Positions 55,708 through 64,000 of a stretch of 64,000 nt of DNA are shown here, one piece after another (position 1 is the stretch's first letter; every line of letters starts with the position of its first letter). The stretch comes from Diphasiastrum complanatum (lineage: Eukaryota; Streptophyta; Lycopodiopsida; Lycopodiales; Lycopodiaceae). The position numbers and the translations under genes were made by a program. The stretch covers positions 5,934,933-5,998,932 of the forward strand of contig CM055093.1 of assembly GCA_029204225.1 (NCBI GenBank), read 5' to 3'. The notes under the pieces are model-generated. The model saw only the letters and a list, made by a program, of their open reading frames with translations. It was not told where the DNA came from and ran no database searches.

Positions 55708-57895
55708 CATGAGCACAAAGGACATTGTCACAGATCTCAAAATATCAAGGCCCGAGGTTGAGTTCTGTGAAGCTTGTCAGAAAGGCAAGCAACATCGGAG
55801 TCCATTTACACACAAAGGAAGAAGAGCCAAGGAAGTTCTTGAGCTTGTCCACTCTGATGTGTGTGGACCGATGAAAACATATTCGCTCTCAGGTTTGAAA
55901 TACTTTCTAACGTTCATAGATGATTATAGTCGAATGACCACAATCTACTACTTGAAGAAGAAATCCGAAGTATTTGATTCTTTCAAGAAGTTCATGGAGG
56001 TGAATACAAAAGCACAGAATTCTCAAGATTCTATGAAGAACAGGGGATCGAACACCAGTTCACTCCTACATACACACCAGAATACAACGGTGTGGTAGAA
56101 AGGAAAAACAGAACGCTAGTCGAAGGAGCCAGATGCATGATGGCACAAGCTCAATTGCTAGGCCAATTCTGGGCCGAAGCAATAGCTGCAGCAGTACATC
56201 TGCAGAACTAATCAACAACGACAACGCTGGAGAACGAAACACCGTACGAGATATGGACAGGCAGAAAGCCTGATCTGTCATACGCAAGAGTGTTTGGATG
56301 TTCAGCATACAAGCACATTCCAAAAGAAAAGAGAAGCAAGCTCGACGTCAAATCTGAGCAAACAATCATGGTCGGCTACTCGAACGGAACACATATGTAC
56401 AGACACTATGATCCAACCACGAAGAAAGTTGTTTCGAACAGAGATGTGAAGTTTGATGAGTCCACATTCCCTGGACTGAAAGACAAAAGAGGCCATGAGA
56501 TCTTCACATTGTTGCCTATTCAAGAGGGAGATCGAGGACAGTCATCAAATCAGCATGCAGGACCCCAGACTCCAGAGCAGCACGAAGCAAAGGATCGACC
56601 CCACGAACAAGAAATGTTCGAGCAACGACAAAACGAACCTCGAAGGTCAACAAGACAAAGAAGACCTCCAGACCGCTATTCTGACAATCTTCAATGGAGC
56701 AAAGACACGCAGTTCGAGTACTGCAGCTTCACAAAAGAGCCAGCTACATACCAAGAAGCTATCCAGAGTCCAGAGGGAGAATTCTGGAAACAAGCAATGT
56801 CAGAAGAGATTGAGTCGATGAGCCGAAACAAGGCATGGACATTACAGCCACTGCCATAAAACAAAAAAGTAGTCGACTGCAAATGGATGTACAATAAGAA
56901 GCTGAAATCAGATGGCACCATTGGCCGCTACAAAGCAAAGCTTGTCGCGAACGGCTACACGCAGAGATATGGTGTCGACTATTTCGACACATATTCGCCC
57001 ATGGTCAAGATGACAAGCATAAGGCTACTCCTTGCATATGCCACATAGTACAATATGGAAATTCACCAGATTGACGTGAAAACAGCCTTTCTCCACAGAG
57101 ATCTAGAGGAGAAAATTTTCCTGAAGCAACCTAAAGGCTAAGAAGACCCTGACAACAGACAATATGTCTGTTGATTGCAAAGATGCATCTACGGTCTAAA
57201 ACAGGCATCACGAGCCTAGTACAAAAAGCTTGATGGTCTTTTGAAGTCTCTGGACTTCAATCCTACTCAACTAGACTGTAATGTCTACATCAAAAGAGTA
57301 GGAAAGGATTTTGTGATCCTAACCATTTTCGTGAATGATTCGCTGATGATAGGAAATTCCTTGATGTTAATCAAGGACACGAAGAGTCAGATTTCTGAAA
57401 ACTACATTCGAGCTACATCACTGTAGTGATGCGAGCTGGGCGAGCTGCAAAGATGACAACAAGTCCATAACTAGAGGATGTACGATAGTGTGCGGAGCTG
57501 CAATCAGCTGGATATGCAAAAAGCAAACCTTGGTAGCTCAATCCTCTTGCGAAGCTGAGTATGTCGCAGTCTCGAAAGTGGCGAATGAGGTAGTGTGATT
57601 GCAAATGATGTAGGAGGCAATATGGATACCACAAGAGGGGCCAAACACGATGATGATGGACTCTCAGAGTGCCATCTATCTGTCCCAGGATCCTTTCTTT
57701 CATTCAAAGACAAAGCACATTCCTCAAAAGTACCATCTTATTCAAGATTTGATCTCGAAAGGAGAGCTCCAAGTCCAGTTCATAAAATCAGAAAATATGA
57801 TTGCAGATAGATAGAAACCGCTCAACAAGCCACTCTTTACCAAGCAAAGGGAGGCAATTGGATTAAACGAACAAAGCTGCAAGGTTAAAGAGGGA
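55708..57895 (+). pseudogene. C3 integrase, RT and RNase H
   Basis: CEACQKGKQHRSPF, HSDVCGPMKTYSLSG and FIDDYSRMTTIYYL, then a deletion removing the (S/F)DN catalytic segment (SFKKF runs straight to EVNTKAQ with a frame change). Next come VERKNRTLVEGARCMM, VFGCSAYKHIPKEKRSK and RRSTRQRRPPDRYSDNLQW, and RT with [26 protein letters not shown] and IYGLKQAS. The YVDD box reads FVNDS. A further deletion follows, then SYRDASWASCKD-like and CEAEYVAVSKVANEV sequence. Stops include TAG at 57046-57048 (CAG in C2), and TAA or TAG codons near 56857, 57139 and 57216. Confidence 0.92.
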
Positions 57896-57896
57896 G
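57888..57896 (+). other. C3 polypurine tract
   Basis: AAGAGGGAG directly before the LTR TG at 57897, identical to the tract of the other copia elements. Confidence 0.85.
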
Positions 57897-58711
57897 TGTC
57901 AGAAATGGTGAACTCCTGCAACTTTGTCGCAGCACGAATAAGATACGAAGGTCGAACAATTCGCGACAGTCAACATGACTTTGACTTGAAGCATGAATGA
58001 GAACAATTCGCAACAGTCAACATGTCTTTGCCTCAAAGCACGAACGATTCACGAATCAATCGCGAATCGCAAACACCCCTTCAGGACTGCAAAGCCAAAA
58101 AAGGGACGCAAAATGAAAACTACGAAAAGAACGAAAGAAAATGGGAGATTATGAAACAGACGAAGGAAAATCTTTCATGCTGCCAGCTGGCAGCTCAATG
58201 GGCTTCACACCCAACTGAAATGAGTAGCAACGACATAGACTAACTAACTAGTTGATTAGCGTTAACTAGTGATGTGATTCTATGTTTAGCTATCTTGTAA
58301 ACTCTACATAGCGGAGGTATAAACGATCCTCTCTTGATCAAAAAGTTAGAGGTGAATACATAAGTGAACACAGAGATCTGTAAGAGACAGAGAGAGACGT
58401 AGCGAATAGAATAAGAAAGAAAAGACACCATAGCTGGGCATGAGAGTTTGCCAACGAGTAGAACACAGCGAAAGAGTAGAATGTCATTCCTCCAATGAGC
58501 GAGACACTGACGAATTCACTCTAAACTAAAACTGATAATTCAGTCACTCTATTTTTGTGCATCTCGTCTTGTGTTGTGGATCATGATTGCTAGAATAGAA
58601 TATGTTCTGTGATGCGTAGTCAAGTGTCTGGGATCCTGTAAGGGCTTCCGCACTAAAGAAAATAAAGGACAGTAAATTGTTCACGATAAAGAAGACGAAG
58701 TGAGGACGAAC
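57897..58711 (+). repeat. 3' LTR of C3
   Basis: Starts TGTCAGAAATGGTG and follows the C2 LTR to about 58711 (GAGGACGAACAC). The exact end is approximate. The region 58020-58075 is rich in CGATTC/GAATCG inverted motifs. Confidence 0.85.
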
Positions 58712-58927
58712 ACAAATTAGTCCCATGCACGCGCTCCCGCAACAAATAGAAGCTAGATCCAAATTCAAGTTGATTGGTTTTCTGTTGTGAGCAAGATCTC
58801 ACATAGCTGCTGCAAGATTTTACATAGGATTTGGTAGTATACCCGATTGTTTTGGTTCCTATAGTGAAAGAGAAGCAACACATTCAATTCCATTTTTGTT
58901 GTCCAATTTACAAGAGTCTTCACATTC

Positions 58928-60655
58928 ATGGCATCTATAGGAGATTTACTCTTTGAAGCTAGTGAGAGACTAGATACCTCCAACTATTTAGTTTGGAATG
59001 ATAGGATAGAATCTTTGTTGATTCTTTATGGTGTTATGGACATTGTATTACGAATTGAAGTTGAACCTGAAGCTTATGATGAGGCTCAAAGATTCAAGAA
59101 GAGAACAAGGATTGCTCTTCATATCATCAAATTGAACATCTCTGATGAGATGTTGAGAGAAATAAGTTCATGTACCTCAGCCAAGCTATTAGTCCAAAAA
59201 GGGCCTCTTCACTAATTATAATTAGTGTTAATGACGACATGTGTACCAATAAGAGAGTGACAAGTGAGATGGAATGGTCCGTATGACATGGCACATCCAA
59301 TGGTGTAAAATAGATCTCCAAATAACCCTTCTAGTAACCCTCCTCTAACTCTACTTGCTCAACCCATAGTAATGATGATTTGACAAGGCTCAAATTTAAA
59401 TTTTAAATACCAATATAACTGTTTTTCAATGCCTTCAAAATTCATCTTTTTAAGCTGAGAATGAGTGAAAAGGGGGCCTGATATTTCCTTGGGCCCCCAT
59501 TTTGAAAAAACAATTTGAAAAAAAATGGGGGAGGGGGATAAGAGTACATCCCCCACTCTCCCCCCCCCCCCCCCCCCCCCCCCCCCCGCTCTCTCTCTCT
59601 CCCTCGGGGCCAGCTGGCCCGTCGCGCCTCACCCACCCCTCCGGGCCGCTGGCCCTCGTTGAATCGCGTGGCCCGGAGGGCCACACCTAACACCCCCCCC
59701 TCCCTCGTTGTCCTGTCAAAGAGGGAGGGGGGAGACCTGGGAGCGCGCGCTCATCGCGCTCCGGGTGGGAGCGCTATGAGCGCGCGCTCCCAGGTCTCCC
59801 CCCTCCCTCTTTGACAGGACAACGAGGGAGGGGGGGGTGTTAGGTGTGGCCCTCCGGGCCACGCGATTCAACGAGGGCCAGCGGCCCGGAGGGGTGGGTG
59901 AGGGGCGACGGGCCAGCTGGCCCCGAGGGAGAGAGAGAGAGAGCGGGGTGGGGGATGTACTCCCATCCCCCTCCCCCATTTTTTTTTCAAATTTTTTTTT
60001 CAAAATGGGGGCCCAAGGAAATATCGAGCCCCCTTTTCACTCATTCTCAACTTAAAAAGATGAATTTTGAAGGCCTTGAAAAAATAGATGTTATATTGGA
60101 TTTAAATTTTTTGGCTACATTAAAAATTAGGTGTCCTTGCTATATTATGTTAGGCCTAAGTGAAGCCTACTAGAATAGAACTTAACCCATGATAAACCCA
60201 TGGTGAACTGCCACATAGGATGATTAATGAGTTAATTAATCCTAATTAGCAAACATGTTTAGGCAAGGAAGAGGCCCTTTTTGAGTTCAAAAGGGCCCTA
60301 ATGGCGGCATACTTGGGAAACTCTTAAGAACATTTTTGAAGCAAAGATCACATCAAGACTTTTTACTCTTAGAAATCAGATCTTTTCTATTTTTCAAAGA
60401 GTTGATGAAAGTGCTTCAACTTTTGTAATGAGAGTTAACGATCTTCACAGAGAGATAGCATGCATAGGAGATACTCTAGAGAACAATGAACTTGTTCAAG
60501 TAGTCCTTAATGGACTTAGGAAAGAGTATTCAAATTTTGTGCAAACTTATGCTATCATGGAGGAGCTACCATCTATGGAGACTCTACATGATGTTCTTAT
60601 TGCTGAAGAATGCAGGCAAAAGAACAAGCTACTGAAGATCAACACACTTTCAAGG
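58928..60655 (+). pseudogene. Gag of another copia element (D), interrupted by a foldback element
   Basis: ATG at 58928 gives MASIGDLLFEASERLDTSNY and VWNDRIESLL, the copia gag start, to about 59185 (SSCTSAK). After the 59186-60303 insertion the gag resumes with TWETLKNIFEAKITSRL, RVNDLHREIACIGD and NGLRKEYSNFVQTYAI, and IAEECRQKNKLLKIN, to about 60655, where an unrelated antisense sequence begins. No LTR or pol of this element was found. Confidence 0.88.
59186..60303. mobile_element. 1.1-kb foldback (giant hairpin) element inserted in gag
   Basis: Ends carry inverted AAAAAGGGCCTCTTC repeats. The centre is an almost perfect inverted repeat of about 330-360-bp arms (about 59390-59754 and 59776-60115) with the dyad near 59765. 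The arms are strikingly GC-rich (GAGCGCGCGCTC, GGCCCGGAGGGCCAC) in AT-rich surroundings. A poly-C run at 59563-59587 has expanded in one arm only. No ORF with a transposase motif, so it is non-autonomous. Confidence 0.85.
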
Positions 60656-61020
60656 AAGGATGGTGGTTTTCCCAGTCACAAAACGACTAATGTCACGGTT
60701 AATCCATTCAAGTGTCCACTCTACCCAATTTCGCACAGTGCCATTGTAGGCCTTGATAGCAGCTTGGACCAAGGCTCCACTCAGAAACTTAGAATGCACC
60801 CACCATGTGAGCACCTCAGCAACCCAACTAAGAAACAACATCAAGTTAGTGTCTTGGCATTTCTCCAAAGCAAAGCCATACTCAAGGGTTGGTTTCTCAC
60901 CCCCGAAATAGTCCTTCAATGATTCAGACTCTCTTGTATCATCCAACTTTTTTTTCACTGGCTCACCACAAGAAGGGAGCTTCAAAGCATCGGCCACCCA
61001 ACCGGTAGAGGCGATCTCAA
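60656..61020 (-). pseudogene. Unrecognised open segment fused downstream of copia RT
   Basis: Minus-strand open frame reading WVADALKLPSCGEPVKKKLDD, KDYFGGEKPTLEYGFALEK and LVQAAIKAYNGTVRNWVEW. It follows copia RT sequence (KRNIFEI) without a stop but does not resemble the RT continuation, so it is probably a captured or recombined fragment. Family not recognised. Confidence 0.4.
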
Positions 61021-62000
61021 ATATTTCAAAAATGTTTCTTTTGACATCAAAAATTAACTCATCTTTTCGTGAGAAAATTAGAGTATCGTCAACATAAAAT
61101 GCTAGAATAATAATTTCATTTTTGACATGTTTGATATAGACATTCGATTCAGCAACTAAAGGTTTGAAAGCCTAAATAACGTAGTGCTTCGTCCTTCTTT
61201 CTATACCATTGTCTTGCTACCTGTTTCAGACCATAGATACTTTTATTCATGTGACATCCGTATTCTGGATATTCCCGGCTTACAAAGCCAAGTGGTTGAT
61301 CTATGAATAAGTTCTCCTCTAATTCTGCAGGCAAGAAAGCAGTTTTCTCATCCACTATATGGATTTTGAGATCATGAGCCGCTGCATAAGCGAATGACAA
61401 GCGAATTGAATCCAACGATCTTTATTTGGTCCGTCAATAGCTTCTTCGAATGTCTAAGGTTCGTTACTGAAGCCACAAAATTCATCATGACCAAACCTTA
61501 TTGGTGGTTTGCGTTGCCTTTCAGATCTTCTCACAATCTGTATAGGTCTCGAATTCAGAGACACATCTTCAGGTTCGACCTGTTCTGCTTGAATTTGATC
61601 TGATATTTCGAGTCTTTCAAGTTCTCGAAATTGAACTCCCTTTGAATCACTATTGTGTCCGGATGGTAATTCATCATCATCGTCATCTGCTTGCTTTACT
61701 TTTGTAGATGGTAAGAACCAGGTTCTAATTGTGCAAAGCCTATATCTGAAGAGGAAGACGAGGAAGAAACATTTGACACTAGTTGAGTTACATGTGTCAT
61801 TTCTTGAAAAGTACTTACATGAGGAATTTCAGAAGATGAACAGGTAAATGGTGATGATGCCACACCATTTACAGAAACATGATGAGAATCATGAGTAGCT
61901 TTATAAAAAAAGCTTTCATTGGGAATGCCAAATGAAGAGATGCACTTGTTGCTATGTATTGAGTAACAACTATTGGAATGGAAGAGGTAGAATTAGTTGA
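61021..62000 (-). pseudogene. Copia fragment E: hinge and reverse transcriptase
   Basis: On the minus strand: hinge with IVRRSERQRKPPIRF and TFEEAIDGPNKDRW, then RLSFAYAAAHDLKIHIVDEK, LEENLFIDQPLGFVS, YPEYGCHMNKSIYGLKQVARQW and the catalytic IILAFYVDDTLIFSRKD, with YVDD intact. Frame changes and at least one stop separate the parts. It differs in sequence from the C family. No gag or LTR was seen. Confidence 0.88.
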
Positions 62001-64000
62001 CATAGTAACCTTGAAAAAAATTATAACTCTAGACTTATGCTAAAAAGCATAGACCCAAAAAAAATAGTTGACACATAAGACTAAATGTAATTCACAAACT
62101 TAACATTATCCTATGCAAGTCATAGAACGAATAAAAAGTTGTGCGAACCTCAATAGAGCGGAACAAACAAAACAACTAAATGCATATAAACAACAAGCCT
62201 AGATAGTAAATGGATAATTGGAATCACTACTGGCATGCCTTAAATACTGTAGAGAGGCATCCTTACGGTTAGGGTTAGGTGTAGATTAGGTTTAGGGTTC
62301 ACCTTTTGCTGGTTGAGGCACAAAAGCATGGTCCTAGTGCATGCTCGAGGTCGTCGTGAGATGGCAGCCCCAGAAAAAAAATATTAAGGACCCTAGACAG
62401 AGCATAACTCACCTCATTTACAAATTAACAAGCATACAATCATGATTCTCTATATGCATATGTTTCCTTCCACACTTTTATTTAAGCTCAAAATCCTTAC
62501 ATTTTTGTTAAGCTTTGAACTCTTTTTTATGTTGGGCATGGATAACAGAGTATTGCAATTATTAATTAGACCGGTTACCACTAAAGTTTTGCTTCTTATC
62601 ATGTAGGTGACCTATGAGCATAGGTTGCCTCTTGGGTCCTCTCCTCTTCTCTCATCTATGCTCAGCAGAAGATGTCTTTGGGTCCTGAGTGCTCACCTAT
62701 GCTCAACAGAGATAGTGAACAAGATTTGTTCCCTCCACTATGCTCAACATAGCATGTCGTCTTGAAGTTCATGTGTCTTGTGTCACAGGCAGAGCACATT
62801 TAGGTGGTAACGTAGTGCTTCTTCAGGAGAAATACGAGTAATGTTCTATGCTCAGCATAGCATGTGAAGCATGTTCTATGTTGAGAATAGCCAACGAAGA
62901 AAGGCCCGATGTAGTTGCTATGCTCAGCATAAATGCAGCCATGCACAGGAAAGTGTCGTGGGCTTGAGCGCCCAGTGAAGGCCTTGAGAATTCTCAATGT
63001 CCCATAAGTAACTGCTTGCCTTGAACTCTCCCATATATAAGTTGGGGCTTCTCTATATCCTCTATCCCCTGGTACCAGCCCTTTTGAGACAACTGGGTTA
63101 TTGAGCATAGCTGATAGCCAAGGGCCACCTAGACACACTAGTTAGAGAACCAAATGAGACACATGTACATAATTTAAAATAAAATTTAAGATCATACACA
63201 AGCCATAGTAATTCCTTTCGTTGTTTTGGTAGATCTCTCATAATGCAACAATGTTGCAAATTTTGATTTTTCAGTTTTAGATTCATATCATTTTTTTGTG
63301 CTTGGAGGCATACATAGTTTACAAGCTCAAAAGCAATTATCCCATGAATATCCACATATTTCTTCTTTTCGTAGTGTTAGCGCCATTGCATTTGCTGGCA
63401 TGACATTCGTTTTTCCCACAAAGAATATTTGAGAGTCTCCAAAGTTGGAGATGTAAATTAACTGGAGCTCAAGGCACTTTGTGCTCAAGAGATAGGCCTA
63501 CCATTTGATTCAAAAAATCCTAAGCGGAGCCTAACCAAATACGACATTTTTTTTCAACTTGCTTTTCGTAGTGGCCAGGTAATTTTTCTTGCTATGCTTG
63601 TCATGGAATGCTCTAATCAACGTTTTTGTCATGCTCTTCATAAATTATGACATTGGAATAAAATTTTGACCTTTATTTTAATATTACTTAAACTGATTAT
63701 CAAATAATTAATATCTTTTTTTATTTTAGGTATTTTGTCACTTCCTTGCCACAATGCATCAAGATTGTGGCAAATAGTTAATGCATCAGAGAGGAGTTGA
63801 GAGGCAAGTGGGGGAATTTCCAAATAAAAGGCTAGCCTGCTCAAGGTGCCTCGAAATTTTTTTTTTTTTTAAAAAAAGTTGCCTCCACTCAAACTCTGAA
63901 GCCCATCCCTATGGAAATGGGAATATCAAAGTTGAAGAATATGAAAGGGATTAGCTCTTTAGAGCTAATAATAAGTGCTCTTTCTAGAGTTGCAGAACTC
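62001..64000. other. Spacer without recognisable gene
   Basis: Contains a short telomere-like patch (62267-62310; GGTTAGGGTTAGG and GGTTTAGGG words) and several copies of a TATGCTCAGCATA motif (62660-63110). No protein family was recognised. Confidence 0.5.
62660..63112. repeat. Dispersed copies of palindromic motif CTATGCTCAGCATAG
   Basis: Copies or half-copies at about 62656, 62697, 62739, 62849, 62876, 62919 and 63104, several followed by GCATGT. Confidence 0.7.

Larger units (their letters stand above)
55708..58711 (+). mobile_element. Copia element C3, 5'-truncated
   Basis: Plus-strand relative of C1/C2 holding integrase (from MSTKDIVTDLKISRPE), hinge, RT, RNase H, polypurine tract and 3' LTR. 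Gag, protease and 5' LTR are missing; it starts at the edge of hairpin-rich copy Y. Confidence 0.9.

Noticed and set aside
59442-60173. Gly/Pro/Arg-rich open frames inside the foldback element
   Set aside because: They arise from GC-rich inverted repeats and the poly-C run on both strands, with no protein motif.
62267-62310. Interstitial telomere repeat
   Set aside because: Only a few irregular GGTTAGG/TTTAGGG words, too few and too degenerate to call a telomeric tract.

Overview
The window looks like nuclear DNA of a large-genome land plant, most likely a fern or another seed-free plant. It is mostly decayed transposable elements, long dinucleotide microsatellites and AT-rich spacer. I see one intron-containing, apparently intact gene (a phi-class glutathione S-transferase), two intron-bearing genes of unusual type (a ParB-like gene and a DNA-methyltransferase-like gene), two diverged copies of a DUF7869-type gene and a fragment of an organellar elongation factor G gene. 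There are no prokaryotic operon features. The fern call is an inference from style (gene structure, retrotransposon types, (GA)n/(TA)n richness) and cannot be proved from one window.

Layout. 0.2-3.2 kb: 3' part of a dead Ty3/gypsy-like element (minus), with an unusual extra ORF downstream of integrase. 3.2-8.5 kb: spacer, a 21-bp minisatellite, microsatellites and a GC-rich inverted-repeat (MITE-like) family. 8.5-13.4 kb: a nearly complete Ty1/copia element (plus) whose reverse-transcriptase core has been deleted. 13.5-15.3 kb: DUF7869-type pseudogene (plus). 16.7-18.2 kb: the GST gene, with a four-unit heat-shock element upstream of its TATA box. 19.0-21.5 kb: second gypsy-like copy (minus). 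23.5-25.2 kb: second DUF7869-type pseudogene (minus). 26.4-27.4 kb: second cluster of the GC-rich inverted-repeat family plus an LTR scrap. 29.2-29.4 kb: two EF-G exons. 32.5-35.7 kb (minus) and 38.5-40.1 kb (plus): a divergent pair, one N4/N6-type DNA-methyltransferase-like gene and one ParB/sulfiredoxin-fold-like gene. 40.1-40.7 kb: LTR abutting the latter. 44.4-58.7 kb: at least three related copia elements (C1 with C2 nested inside it, both minus, and C3 in plus), with an LTR split and partly inverted by hairpin-rich DNA. 58.9-62.0 kb: gag of another copia element interrupted by a 1.1-kb foldback element, then an opposite-strand copia fragment. 62-64 kb: spacer.

The most interesting candidate system is the divergent ParB-like / DNA-methyltransferase-like pair. 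These two domain types are often coupled in bacterial and phage genes but are not a standard plant gene pair. The methyltransferase gene is partly decayed and the ParB-like gene ends in LTR-derived DNA. A second strong theme is that many in-frame stops in the retroelements are CAG-to-TAG changes where sibling copies still read CAG, as expected from deamination of CHG-methylated cytosine.
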